Below, in pieces: positions 15,404 through 24,042 of a stretch of 54,061 nt of DNA. The DNA lies in contig CANMAW010000011.1 of assembly GCA_947495915.1 (NCBI GenBank), positions 1 to 54,061 on the forward strand, in the 5' to 3' direction. Source of the stretch: Maribacter algarum (ex Lu et al. 2025) (nom. illeg.). GTDB lineage: Bacteria; Bacteroidota; Bacteroidia; Flavobacteriales; Flavobacteriaceae. A program made the position numbers and the translations under genes. Position 1 is the stretch's first letter. The number at the start of each line of letters is the position of its first letter. Below the pieces are notes generated by a model. That model saw only the letters and a program-made list of their open reading frames with translations, was not told where the DNA came from and did not search any database.

Positions 15404-17667
15404 TGATTCAATATATCTTAGAGTGTATCGTATTTCAGTTGGTCTTTTTGGTCATTTATGACTTGTTTTTAAAACGAGAAACTTTTTTTCAATGGAATAG
15501 ACTATATCTCATCGTTACTTATGTTTTATCGATGGTTTTGCCATGGGTGAAAATTGAGGCCATGAAAACAACGGTAAGTCCTATTGTGGCTGATTATCCA
15601 GAATTTTTATGGAATATCAACAATGCCAACGCCGTACAAATAAGAGCAGAAAACACAACGTTTCATATGCCTTGGCAGCAAATAGTTGTTTTTAGTGGCA
15701 TGTTAGTAGCAGCACTATTTTTGGGCTATAAACTGCTGCAAATATTCAAATTAAGAAAGCAAGGTCAGGTGTATTATTATAAGGATTTTACGCAGGTTAT
15801 AATAGCTAACAGTGCGATGGCTTTCTCTTTTTTTAAATCCATTTTTTTAGGGGATAAAGTTCTGATGAAAGAACATGACAGCATTGTGCAACACGAGCTT
15901 GTGCATATACGTCAGAGACATTCATATGATCTCATGTTTTTTGAACTCATGCGAATTGTTGGGTGGTTTAATCCGTTGGTATATGTATATCAAAATAGAA
16001 TTTCAGAATTGCATGAGTTTATTGCCGATGCTCAGGTGGCGAAATCCAATAAAAAAGAACAATATCAACAACTATTATCGCAGGTATTTCAAACCCAACA
16101 TATATCATTCATTAATCAATTTTTTAAATCATCATTAATCAAAAAACGAATTGTCATGTTAACTAAGGAAAAGTCAAAACAGGTGTTTAAACTAAAATAT
16201 TTATTGCTAGTACCGCTTGTTTTTGGAATGCTTGCTTACACCGCTATTGAACCACCAGTTTCAAGTTCTATGAATAACGGTGAATATGTTTCAACTGAAG
16301 AAATAATCTTAGTTGATAATATTGAAAAATTAACCCTTAAGGAAGAAGAGTTAATTTTTGAAAAGCTACAAGTTTTACAAAATAGAAATAACGATTGGAT
16401 ATTATATGTAAAGGACAATACCAATATTTTAAAGTTTTCTAAGTCAACTAATGGTTCTCATATTACAGGACCAAACAATGAAAAAATATATGCTAAGATG
16501 ATTTATGAATCATCTTTGAAAGACAAGACTATTTTTGCAAATTTAGATGCTGAAATACAGGCTAAAAAAGATTTAGCACCTAAGGTTTTGGAAGCTGATA
16601 ATTTAAATAATACTAAGGTAGTTATTCATGAAAACACTCCTTTAAAACAAGATGTTGATCGGCTGAAACAAGATGTTAATGAAGTTTCAATTGATATTGC
16701 AGCAGTAAGACAAGAACCAGAAGTATTCACTTTTTCAAATGTAGATCAAGTACCAATTTTTCCCGGTTGTGAAAATGAAAAAGATACCAAAGCTTGCTTT
16801 CAAAAAAGTATACAAAGGCATATTAGCAAAAACTTTAATTATCCGAAAGAAGCACAAGAAAAAGGCATTCAAGGGCGCGTAGCAATAATTTTTACTATGA
16901 ATACTTCAGGTGAGATTGTAAAAGTAAAAACGAGAGGCCCAGATAAATTATTAGAAGAGGAGGCCAAACGAATTATTGCAAGAATGCCAACTGTAAAACC
17001 AGGGCAGCATAAGGGAGAAAAAGTAAATGTTACCTTTTCTATTCCCATTACTTTTAAATTAAATAAGTCTAAGAAAAAGAAAAAATTAGATGAGTATGAT
17101 AACAAAAATAATGTGCCATTTGCTACGGTAGATGAGGTGCCTGTTTTTCCTGGCTGTGAAGATAGTAGTGATACTAGAAAATGTTTTAGCGACATGATGC
17201 TTCAGCATATATCGAAGAACTTTCACTATCCTGAAGAAGCGCAAAAGAAAGGAATACAGGGTCGGGTGAGTGTTATGTTTATTATTAGCGATACCGGTGA
17301 TGTAGAACACCTAAAAATGAGAGGACCTGATCCTATTTTAGAAGCTGAGGTATCTCGTATTATCGGAAAGCTTCCGAAAATGACTCCGGGTAAGCAAAAT
17401 GGGAAGTCTATAAATGTGCCTTTTTCAATTCCTATTTCATTCAAATTACAAGAAGACGATTTGAAAAATAAGGATATATATGAAAGTTCAGATACAGGTA
17501 TTGATCCGTTAGTTTATATTGATGGAAAAAAAGCAGATAAGCAAAGGTTTTTAGGTTTAAACAAAGATGAAATTGCAACCGTTAATGTTTTAAAAGGGGA
17601 GGCTGCTATTAAAAAATATGGAGCTGAAGCCAAACATGGAGTCGTTGAAATAACAATGAAAAAATAG
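15403..17667 (+). CDS. M56-family membrane metalloprotease with two TonB C-terminal domains and a plug-like tail
   Basis: 754 residues. Residues 1-270 are the BlaR1/MecR1-type membrane protease: segments near 5-22, 33-50 and 95-115, zinc motif HELVH at 164-168 and the downstream ISELHEFIADAQVA glutamate, then a membrane segment near 270. The extracytoplasmic part has two tandem TonB_C domains (about 445-550 and 578-685), each opening FPGCE, with CF, ISKNF.YP.EAQ.KGIQGRV and a FSIPI.FKL end. The last 50 residues (LVYIDGKKA ... IATVNVLKGEAAIKKYG) resemble the TonB-receptor plug signature. The TonB domains replace the penicillin-binding sensor of BlaR1, so the ligand is probably not a beta-lactam. 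Confidence 0.85.
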   Translation: MIQYILECIVFQLVFLVIYDLFLKRETFFQWNRLYLIVTYVLSMVLPWVKIEAMKTTVSPIVADYPEFLWNINNANAVQIRAENTTFHMPWQQIVVFSGMLVAALFLGYKLLQIFKLRKQGQVYYYKDFTQVIIANSAMAFSFFKSIFLGDKVLMKEHDSIVQHELVHIRQRHSYDLMFFELMRIVGWFNPLVYVYQNRISELHEFIADAQVAKSNKKEQYQQLLSQVFQTQHISFINQFFKSSLIKKRIVMLTKEKSKQVFKLKYLLLVPLVFGMLAYTAIEPPVSSSMNNGEYVSTEEIILVDNIEKLTLKEEELIFEKLQVLQNRNNDWILYVKDNTNILKFSKSTNGSHITGPNNEKIYAKMIYESSLKDKTIFANLDAEIQAKKDLAPKVLEADNLNNTKVVIHENTPLKQDVDRLKQDVNEVSIDIAAVRQEPEVFTFSNVDQVPIFPGCENEKDTKACFQKSIQRHISKNFNYPKEAQEKGIQGRVAIIFTMNTSGEIVKVKTRGPDKLLEEEAKRIIARMPTVKPGQHKGEKVNVTFSIPITFKLNKSKKKKKLDEYDNKNNVPFATVDEVPVFPGCEDSSDTRKCFSDMMLQHISKNFHYPEEAQKKGIQGRVSVMFIISDTGDVEHLKMRGPDPILEAEVSRIIGKLPKMTPGKQNGKSINVPFSIPISFKLQEDDLKNKDIYESSDTGIDPLVYIDGKKADKQRFLGLNKDEIATVNVLKGEAAIKKYGAEAKHGVVEITMKK

Positions 17668-17669
17668 TA

Positions 17670-18809
17670 TTGAATAGACTAATTTATTTTTTACTGTTGA
17701 CCGTATTTATTAAAGCCGAAGCGCAATCTTCGGCTTTAAATATTGCCGATAGCTTGTATGCTACAGGTAATTTTAATAAAGCCATTAATTATTATGCAAA
17801 AGAAGGTTCTGAAACCGCTGGCCTGCAAATTGCAAGAGCTTATCGTAGCATTGGTAATAACGGCAAGGCGATATTGCAATATGAAAATTTGATTGCGAAT
17901 GCCCCTGAATTTATCATAGCAAGCTTTGAATTGGGAAAATTGTATCTCAAAACCAAACGATTTGATGAGGGGCGCAAACTATTCACAACCTTAGTTGGGG
18001 TGTCGCCGGAAAATCCGGAATACGCTTATTACCTAGCGGAATGTTTTCGCGCCTTAGAGCAGCCAGCAAGTAGTTTAGCTTTTTACAAAAAAGCAGTAGT
18101 AGCTGATAGTACACATTTAAAAAGTCTATTTCAATTGAGCAAATATTTTGTACTCAAAGGAGAAACCAATCAAGCCCTGGAATATCTTACGATGGGATTA
18201 GATTATTACCCCGATGATGTGGCGTTTATCAATTTAAAGGCACTCGCATTTTTCAATAATGATGATTACGAAAAGGCATTGCCGCTTTTTGAGCGTTTGA
18301 TCGAAATGGGCGAAAAAAAGGAGTTTGTGTATACCAAATTGGCTTTTTGTTATTTCAAAACTTGGGAATTTGAAAAAGCGAAGTCTACCTACAAAAAGCT
18401 TATAGAAATTGATGATGGCAATTACAATGCCTATTTCAATCTTGGGCAGGTGTTTTTAAAAGATAGGCAGCTCGATAGTGCGAAATACTACGTTCGAAAA
18501 TCAATAGCAGTACAAGCAGTTACTTTTGAAAAAGAGTATGCTAGTTTGGCCCACATATATAGATCAGAAAATGATTTGACAACGGCATTGAAATATTATA
18601 AGCGCGCTTATGAGGAAGACCCTTTGAACTACATGAATTACTATCAAATTTGTACGATGATTGATCAGACTTCAAATGACAAGAAATTGAAGCTGTCATA
18701 CTATCAAAATTTCATCAAAAAATTTGGAAAGAATAAACCGTATATGTCTGAACGTTCCCTAAAGCGAATAAGAGAACTAAAAGAAGCCCTGCATTTTTCT
18801 GAAAATTAA
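17670..18809 (+). CDS. Secreted tetratricopeptide-repeat protein
   Basis: 379 residues beginning at a TTG codon two bases after the M56 stop; MNRLIYFLLLTVFIKAEAQ is a type I signal peptide. The rest is a run of about nine TPR units, for example YAKEGSETAGLQIARAYRSIGNNGKAILQYE and NAYFNLGQVFLKDRQLDSAKYYVRKSI. TPRs mediate protein-protein contacts, so this is a likely periplasmic scaffold or partner of the upstream protease. The near-zero spacing says it is part of the blaI-M56 operon. Confidence 0.82.
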   Translation: MNRLIYFLLLTVFIKAEAQSSALNIADSLYATGNFNKAINYYAKEGSETAGLQIARAYRSIGNNGKAILQYENLIANAPEFIIASFELGKLYLKTKRFDEGRKLFTTLVGVSPENPEYAYYLAECFRALEQPASSLAFYKKAVVADSTHLKSLFQLSKYFVLKGETNQALEYLTMGLDYYPDDVAFINLKALAFFNNDDYEKALPLFERLIEMGEKKEFVYTKLAFCYFKTWEFEKAKSTYKKLIEIDDGNYNAYFNLGQVFLKDRQLDSAKYYVRKSIAVQAVTFEKEYASLAHIYRSENDLTTALKYYKRAYEEDPLNYMNYYQICTMIDQTSNDKKLKLSYYQNFIKKFGKNKPYMSERSLKRIRELKEALHFSEN

Positions 18810-18851
18810 TGTCCCTAAAAAATCGTAATTTCCGCATTATAATAAGGGGGC

Positions 18852-19328
18852 ATGCACAAGTTTTTAATGGTTTTGGTTTTCTTCGGATTGTCGTCATGCA
18901 ATCTTTTTGAATCAAAAGAAGAAAAGACGCAAGAATTAGTAGAACAAGAGTTGCAAAGCATTGATTGGAATGATCTTGATCATTATCCCTTATTTGATGA
19001 ATGTGAAGAAGTAGTAAGCAAAGCAGAGCAGAAATCATGTTTTGAAAACAAATTGGTTTTTCATTTGTCAGCTGATTTGCAAGAATTTCAATTGGTTAGT
19101 GAGCAGAATCTTAAAGATGTTGTTTTTCTTGATTTTATGCTTGAAAGTAATGGCGGTATAGCAATTGTATCTATTGAAAATCAAGAAATTTTGGGCAATC
19201 AAGCAGCTAGTTTTCGGCAACGAATTCGACAGAGTTTAGATCGCCTACCTAAAATTGAACCCGCATTGAAACGTGGTGTGCCTGTACGGGCAAAGTTTCG
19301 CATTCCTATATTTTTAAACTCAAAGTAA
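18852..19328 (+). CDS. Lipoprotein with a TonB_C-like domain
   Basis: 158 residues; MHKFLMVLVFFGLSSC is a lipoprotein signal. The domain after a coiled, acidic linker starts YPLFDECEEVVSKAEQKSCFENKL, which is the degenerate counterpart of the FPGCE ... CF opening of TonB C-terminal domains in the M56 protein two genes upstream. It ends VRAKFRIPIFL, matching the terminal FSIPI.FKL strand. It is therefore a stand-alone divergent TonB_C module, perhaps a partner or decoy for the same system. Probably the last gene of that operon. Confidence 0.7.
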   Translation: MHKFLMVLVFFGLSSCNLFESKEEKTQELVEQELQSIDWNDLDHYPLFDECEEVVSKAEQKSCFENKLVFHLSADLQEFQLVSEQNLKDVVFLDFMLESNGGIAIVSIENQEILGNQAASFRQRIRQSLDRLPKIEPALKRGVPVRAKFRIPIFLNSK

Positions 19329-19333
19329 ATAGA

Positions 19334-19885
19334 TTGGCACAAGAAAAGATAATATTAGGAATTGATCCTGGTACCACCATTATGGGTTTCGGACTCATTA
19401 AAGTGGTCAACAAGAAGATGGAATTTATTCAAATGAATGAGTTGTTATTAAATAAATATAAAGATCCTTATGTGAAACTAAAATTGATCTTTGAACGCAC
19501 CATAGAATTGATAGACACCTATCACCCCGATGAAATTGCAATTGAAGCCCCCTTTTTTGGTAAAAATGTGCAATCTATGCTGAAATTAGGTAGAGCACAA
19601 GGTGTGGCTATGGCTGCAGGACTTTCAAGAGAAATACCCATTACAGAATATTTGCCTAAAAAAATTAAAATGGCGATCACGGGTAACGGAAATGCAAGCA
19701 AAGAACAGGTAGCCAACATGCTTAAAAGCACCTTGAAACTTAAAACGATTCCTAAAAATTTAGACGCCACTGACGGTCTAGCTGCCGCCGTTTGCCATTT
19801 TTACAATGAAGGTCGTATTGAAGTGGGTAAAGGCTATACCGGATGGAGCGCTTTTGTGAAACAAAACCCAAAAAAAATAGGGTAA
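19334..19885 (+). CDS. ruvC: Crossover junction endodeoxyribonuclease RuvC
   Basis: 183 residues from a TTG start five bases after the preceding stop. RNase H-fold acidic residues are in place: the aspartate in ILGIDPGTTIMGFG, the glutamate in IAIEAPFFGKN, and the aspartates in DATDGLAAAVCHF. RuvC cleaves Holliday junctions as a dimer with RuvAB. ruvA and ruvB are not adjacent, which is usual in this phylum. RuvC of standard length. Confidence 0.95.
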   Translation: MAQEKIILGIDPGTTIMGFGLIKVVNKKMEFIQMNELLLNKYKDPYVKLKLIFERTIELIDTYHPDEIAIEAPFFGKNVQSMLKLGRAQGVAMAAGLSREIPITEYLPKKIKMAITGNGNASKEQVANMLKSTLKLKTIPKNLDATDGLAAAVCHFYNEGRIEVGKGYTGWSAFVKQNPKKIG

Positions 19886-19905
19886 CAACTTACAATGTTC
19901 AATTA

Positions 19906-19929
19906 GCAGTAAACAGTTGCAGTAAGCAG
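19906..19929 (+). repeat. Short tandem repeat upstream of the four-helix-bundle gene
   Basis: GCAGTAAACAG and GCAGTAAGCAG occur head to tail with a TT spacer. The internal CAGTTGC is the reverse complement of GCAACTG at 20313-20319, on the other side of the gene. Confidence 0.5.
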
Positions 19930-19942
19930 AAATTGAGGGTAT

Positions 19943-20308
19943 ATGAAATTTCAAGATCTTTTGGCGTATAAGAAGTCTTTTGCATTGACAATGACCATTT
20001 TCGAACTATCTAAGTTGTTTTCTAAAGAAGAAAAGTACTCGTTAACAGATCAGGTAAGGCGATCTTCGCGGAGTATCTCGGCAAATATTGCAGAATCTTA
20101 TCGTAAAAGAAAATATCCAAAGCACTTTATAAGTAAGTTGACTGATGGCGATGTTGAAAATTCAGAAACCCAAACTTGGCTTGAGTTTGCTTTAGCATGC
20201 AACTATATAAATCAACCTACGTTTGATGAGTTATTTAAAATGAGTGAGGAGATTGGCAAGTTGATTAATTATATGATTAACAATCCCGAGAAATTTGGTG
20301 CAAAGTAA
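19943..20308 (+). CDS. Four-helix-bundle protein (S23/IVP family)
   Basis: 121 residues, all-helical, family signature YKKSFALTMTIFELSKLFSKEEKYSLTDQVRRSSRSISANIAESYRKR and a second half PTFDELFKMSEEIGKLINYMI. First described as the product of 23S rRNA intervening sequences, but in Bacteroidota most copies, like this one, lie between protein genes away from rRNA. Forms pentamers in solved relatives; function unknown. It separates ruvC from hemW and is bounded by short CAACTG-type repeats, which suggests an inserted mobile gene. Confidence 0.85.
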   Translation: MKFQDLLAYKKSFALTMTIFELSKLFSKEEKYSLTDQVRRSSRSISANIAESYRKRKYPKHFISKLTDGDVENSETQTWLEFALACNYINQPTFDELFKMSEEIGKLINYMINNPEKFGAK

Positions 20309-20312
20309 GGAT

Positions 20313-20339
20313 GCAACTGCCAACTGCAATTGCCAACTG
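20313..20339 (+). repeat. CAACTGC repeats downstream of the four-helix-bundle gene
   Basis: Three copies of CAACTG within 27 bases (20314, 20321, 20334), two of them perfect tandem CAACTGC. GCAACTG at 20313 is inverted relative to CAGTTGC at 19914, so the gene is bracketed by a 7 bp inverted repeat. Confidence 0.5.
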
Positions 20340-20352
20340 AATACTTAAGAAT

Positions 20353-21483
20353 ATGTCAGGTATATACATTCACATTCCGTTTTGCAAGCAGGCATGCCAT
20401 TATTGTGATTTTCATTTTTCTACGTCTATGGGGAAAAAGGAAGCGATGGTCGAGGCATTAAAAAAAGAACTGGTACTTCGAAAAGGAGAATTAGAGCAAG
20501 ATACGGTAGAAACCATTTATTTCGGAGGAGGAACACCATCGGTATTAACATCCGAAGAAATTCAGGGAATTATTAGTGTAGTTTTTAAGAATTATAAAGT
20601 GACTCGTGATCCTGAGATTACTTTAGAAGCGAATCCTGATGATTTATCCGAAGAAAAAATAAAAGAACTATCTGAGAGTCCGGTAAATCGTTTGAGCATC
20701 GGAATTCAGTCCTTTTTTGAAGAAGATTTGAAACTGATGAATAGAGCACATTCATCGAAAGAAGCTATAAAATCGCTGTCGATTGCAACCCAAGTCTTTG
20801 ATAATATTTCTATTGATTTGATTTACGGAATTCCGCAGATGACTAATGACAGGTGGGTAGCAAACATTGATAAGGCTTTATCTTTTGGTATTCCGCATAT
20901 TTCAAGCTACGCCCTTACCGTAGAACCAAAAACGGCTTTGGCAAACTTTATAAAGAAAGGAGTAATTGCTGATGTTGACGATCGTGCTGCTCAGGAGCAT
21001 TTTAATATTTTACTTGATAAAATGGATGTTGCAGGTTTTGAAAGCTACGAGATTTCAAACTTTGGTAAACCAGGATATTTTTCTAAAAACAATACCGCCT
21101 ATTGGCAACAAAAAAAGTACATCGGTATTGGTCCGTCTGCGCATTCGTTTGATGGAAATCAACGCGGCTGGAATATCAATAACAATCCGAAATATATCAA
21201 AGCAATCACAAACAACGAACTGCCTAGTGAGATTGAAGTGCTTTCAAAAACGGACAAGTACAATGAATATGTAATGACAGGTTTACGTACTATTTGGGGC
21301 GTTTCGCTGCGTCGTATACGAGAAGATTTTGGAAAAAAATACGAGGAGTACCTGTTGCAACAGGCTCATAAATTTGTAGAAGAACAATTGTTGTTTCTAG
21401 ATGATGACCGCTTATTAACAACAAAAAAAGCGCGTTTTTTAGCTGACGGTATTGCAGCCGATTTATTTATGATTAACTTGTAA
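20353..21483 (+). CDS. hemW: Radical SAM haem chaperone HemW
   Basis: 376 residues. The radical SAM cysteines C11-x3-C15-x2-C18 lie in IPFCKQACHYCDFHF, followed by YFGGGTPSVL and the RLSIGIQSF strand; the additional conserved GIGPSAHSF is near residue 258. HemW inserts haem into respiratory proteins and was long mis-annotated as an oxygen-independent coproporphyrinogen oxidase. The CNFCS-type fourth cysteine of true HemN is absent, supporting HemW. Confidence 0.93.
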   Translation: MSGIYIHIPFCKQACHYCDFHFSTSMGKKEAMVEALKKELVLRKGELEQDTVETIYFGGGTPSVLTSEEIQGIISVVFKNYKVTRDPEITLEANPDDLSEEKIKELSESPVNRLSIGIQSFFEEDLKLMNRAHSSKEAIKSLSIATQVFDNISIDLIYGIPQMTNDRWVANIDKALSFGIPHISSYALTVEPKTALANFIKKGVIADVDDRAAQEHFNILLDKMDVAGFESYEISNFGKPGYFSKNNTAYWQQKKYIGIGPSAHSFDGNQRGWNINNNPKYIKAITNNELPSEIEVLSKTDKYNEYVMTGLRTIWGVSLRRIREDFGKKYEEYLLQQAHKFVEEQLLFLDDDRLLTTKKARFLADGIAADLFMINL

Positions 21484-21504
21484 ATACTGAAAAAATCAGT
21501 TGAT

Positions 21505-22242
21505 ATGTTAGCTAAAATTAAAAACGATTTTATTGATTTCTCAAAACCGTTAGATATTTCAATACCCTTACGCGGAGATGGCTCTAATGTGAATGCATGG
21601 TACGTTGAACCGCCTAAAATTGAACCTCATGTCGAAAATGATTTTGTAGGTAAGGTTAGTGAAGGTGCTTCCATCAACTTTAATAATATTCAATTTAACC
21701 CTCATGCGCATGGTACGCATACCGAATGTGTCGGTCATATTACCAAAGATTTTTATTCAATAAATCAACATTTAAAAAAGTTCTTTTTTAAAGCGGAGGT
21801 GATAACGATAGCACCTGAGAAATATCAAGATGATTTTGTGATTTCAAAAAAGCAATTGCAATATGCTATAGGAAATAAAAAACGAGAAGCCATTGTCATT
21901 AGAACCTTACCGAATACGAGAGATAAAAAATCAAAACAATACTCACATTCTAATCCGCCCTACCTGTTAGAGGAAGCTGCATTGTACTTAGTTAAAAAAG
22001 GAATTAATCACCTTTTAATTGATCTACCATCTGTAGATAAAGAAAAAGATGCTGGGGCCTTATTAGCGCATAATGCATTTTGGAATACTAAAGGTACGCT
22101 AAGAACTCAAGCCACTATCACAGAGTTTATTTATGTTGGCAATCGAATTAAAGATGGTGCCTATTATCTAAATTTACAGGTGGCGCCTTTTGAGAACGAC
22201 GCTAGCCCGAGTAGGCCCGTACTCTATAAAATTGAAGAATGA
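21505..22242 (+). CDS. Cyclase family protein (kynurenine formamidase-like)
   Basis: 245 residues, metal-dependent hydrolase of the cyclase/KynB family. The characteristic histidine motif is HAHGTHTECVGHI near residue 70, followed by LLIDLPSVDKEKDAG and a later HNAFW. Members hydrolyse N-formylkynurenine, isatin or cyclic esters; no kynurenine genes are nearby, so the substrate is open. Overlaps the next start by four bases (ATGA). Confidence 0.87.
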   Translation: MLAKIKNDFIDFSKPLDISIPLRGDGSNVNAWYVEPPKIEPHVENDFVGKVSEGASINFNNIQFNPHAHGTHTECVGHITKDFYSINQHLKKFFFKAEVITIAPEKYQDDFVISKKQLQYAIGNKKREAIVIRTLPNTRDKKSKQYSHSNPPYLLEEAALYLVKKGINHLLIDLPSVDKEKDAGALLAHNAFWNTKGTLRTQATITEFIYVGNRIKDGAYYLNLQVAPFENDASPSRPVLYKIEE

Positions 22243-22592
22243 TGCGTACGATCTTAAAACTAGAAGAATTAATGATGTTTGTTGGGGCTATTTACCTTTT
22301 CAGCCTACTTTCATATCAATGGTGGTGGTTTTTGGTATTGATTTTGCTTCCTGATGTTGGAATGATAGGATATGCCTTCGGAAATAAAGTCGGTGCCTTT
22401 ATTTATAATTTATTTCATCATAAAGGAGTAGCTATTGCGATATATCTTTTAGGTGTCTATCTTGCCAATCATTTGGTGCTCCTAATTGGCATTATATTAT
22501 TCGCTCATGCAGCTATGGATCGAATTTTTGGTTACGGATTAAAGTATGACAACGGTTTTAAATTCACCCATTTAGGAGAAATTGGAAATTAA
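22239..22592 (+). CDS. DUF4260 domain-containing membrane protein
   Basis: 117 residues with four hydrophobic segments and the family landmarks LLPDVGMIGYAFG, YNLFHHKG and AHAAMDRIFGYGLKYDNGFKFTHLG. Small inner-membrane protein of unknown function. Translationally coupled with the cyclase by ATGA overlap. Confidence 0.88.
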   Translation: MMRTILKLEELMMFVGAIYLFSLLSYQWWWFLVLILLPDVGMIGYAFGNKVGAFIYNLFHHKGVAIAIYLLGVYLANHLVLLIGIILFAHAAMDRIFGYGLKYDNGFKFTHLGEIGN

Positions 22593-22599
22593 ATAAGAA

Positions 22600-23226
22600 A
22601 TGGATACTATTTTTGATACATTTTTGGGTTTAATACTGGGGGCAATTGCGACCTATTGGGTCTATACTTTTTTTAAAAAGAAACAAAGCAAAGAAGTAAC
22701 CTTGCATCAATCTACTGTGCTTTTAGAAAAAATTAGAAGTGTTAGTAAATTAGTTTCTGTTGAAGGTGAGTTTGCTGAAATCTATAAGTATGAAAACACT
22801 AAGGAACGCTTTCTTAGTTTAGTGTCTAGTAAGAAAAAGGCTTTGGTGGTAATTAATGCTAAAGCTCAAATTGGCTATGATTTGCAGAAAGTACAGATTG
22901 AATCAGATGTGGAGAATAAAAGAATTATTCTTACTAACTTTCCTCAGCCTGAAGTACTCAGTATTGAACCAGAGTTAGAATTTTATGACATCAAAAATGG
23001 CATGTTTAATTCGTTTTCCCCTGATGATTTGACCACCTTAAACAATGAGGCCAAACAGCATATTAAAGATAAAATTCCGGAAAGCGGACTAATGGATACT
23101 GCTCGCAAAGAGGCTTTACAAGCGGTATTGTTAATTGAGTCTATAGTTGCAACTATTGGCTGGAAATTAGATTATTCTGCCTTAAAGATTGAAGATTCTG
23201 AAAAAAAACTATTAGAAAATAAATAA
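22600..23226 (+). CDS. DUF4230 domain-containing protein, membrane-anchored
   Basis: 208 residues: a single N-terminal membrane anchor (FLGLILGAIATYWVYTFF), then a DUF4230 domain with the typical LVSVEGEFAEIYKYE and KKALVVINAKAQIGYDLQKV strands. Function unknown; the domain is expected outside the membrane. Starts eight bases after DUF4260. Confidence 0.85.
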   Translation: MDTIFDTFLGLILGAIATYWVYTFFKKKQSKEVTLHQSTVLLEKIRSVSKLVSVEGEFAEIYKYENTKERFLSLVSSKKKALVVINAKAQIGYDLQKVQIESDVENKRIILTNFPQPEVLSIEPELEFYDIKNGMFNSFSPDDLTTLNNEAKQHIKDKIPESGLMDTARKEALQAVLLIESIVATIGWKLDYSALKIEDSEKKLLENK

Positions 23227-23233
23227 CCCTAGA

Positions 23234-23668
23234 ATGAAAAAATTAATTTGTACCACCGTATTTTTGGCTTTAGCCGCAGTAGGTTTTAGTCAATCGAATG
23301 AAAACACCAATCTTAATCAAAATCATAATACATCAAACGACATGAGAGAATTTAATGCCGCTTTTGCGCATACTGTATATTTCTGGTTTAAAGACCCTAA
23401 TAATGAAGAAGACAAGGCAGCCTTTGAAGCATCACTTCAAAAGTTTTTAGATAGTTCTGGTTACGCAAAAACCAGTTTTATTGGTGTACCGCCAAAAGCT
23501 AGTCGTGAGGTGGTCGACGGCTCATTTACATACTCCCTTATTGTTTCTTTTGAATCGGCTGAGGCACAACAAAATTACCAAGATGAAGCACCACATAAGG
23601 TGTTTATTGAAGAGTCAAATCATTTATGGGAAAAGGTGATTGTTTACGATTCTAAAGGAGTAAACTAA
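23234..23668 (+). CDS. Dabb-family protein with signal peptide
   Basis: 144 residues. MKKLICTTVFLALAAVGFSQ is a type I signal, followed by a low-complexity N-rich linker and a stress-responsive alpha/beta-barrel (Dabb) domain: FAHTVYFWFKDPNNEEDKAAFEASL and YSLIVSFESAEAQQNYQDEAPHKVFIEE. Dabb proteins form dimeric ferredoxin-like barrels, usually cytoplasmic; export is unusual. Eight bases after DUF4230. Confidence 0.85.
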   Translation: MKKLICTTVFLALAAVGFSQSNENTNLNQNHNTSNDMREFNAAFAHTVYFWFKDPNNEEDKAAFEASLQKFLDSSGYAKTSFIGVPPKASREVVDGSFTYSLIVSFESAEAQQNYQDEAPHKVFIEESNHLWEKVIVYDSKGVN

Positions 23669-23676
23669 GGGTTCTT

Positions 23677-24036
23677 GTGAATATTGAAGAATTCAGACAG
23701 TATTGTATAAATAAAAAAGGAGTCACTGAAGAGTTTCCTTTTGATGAAAAGACTTTGGTTTTTAAAGTCATGGGAAAAATGTTTGCCCTCTCTGGGCTTG
23801 AAAGAATTCCTTCTCAGGCAAACTTGAAATGTAATCCAGAAAAAGCCATGGTTTTAAGAGAAGCGTATGATGGCACCATAATACCCGGTTATCATATGAG
23901 TAAGGTGCATTGGAATACCTTATTTATTGAAGAGCTTCCACCCAAATTAGTTCTAGAACTAATAGATCATTCTTACGATTTGGTTGTGTCAAAATTTACC
24001 AAAAAATTAAAAAAAGAGTTAGATAGTTTGTCATAG
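23677..24036 (+). CDS. MmcQ/YjbR family protein
   Basis: 119 residues starting at GTG, nine bases after the Dabb gene. Matches the compact MmcQ/YjbR fold: IEEFRQYCINKKGVTEEFPFDEKTLVFKVMGKMFAL, then IPGYHMSKVHWNTLFIE and LIDHSYDLVVSKFTKKLK. The CyaY-like fold is described as DNA-binding, but cellular role is not known. Confidence 0.9.
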   Translation: MNIEEFRQYCINKKGVTEEFPFDEKTLVFKVMGKMFALSGLERIPSQANLKCNPEKAMVLREAYDGTIIPGYHMSKVHWNTLFIEELPPKLVLELIDHSYDLVVSKFTKKLKKELDSLS

Positions 24037-24042
24037 AAGATT

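Noticed and set aside
15044-17667. Beta-lactam resistance operon
   Set aside because: The BlaI/M56 pair looks like blaI-blaR1, but there is no beta-lactamase or penicillin-binding sensor domain here or at 31.6-33.9 kb.
20353-21483. Oxygen-independent coproporphyrinogen III oxidase (HemN)
   Set aside because: Size and the cysteine pattern fit HemW, the haem chaperone, rather than true HemN.
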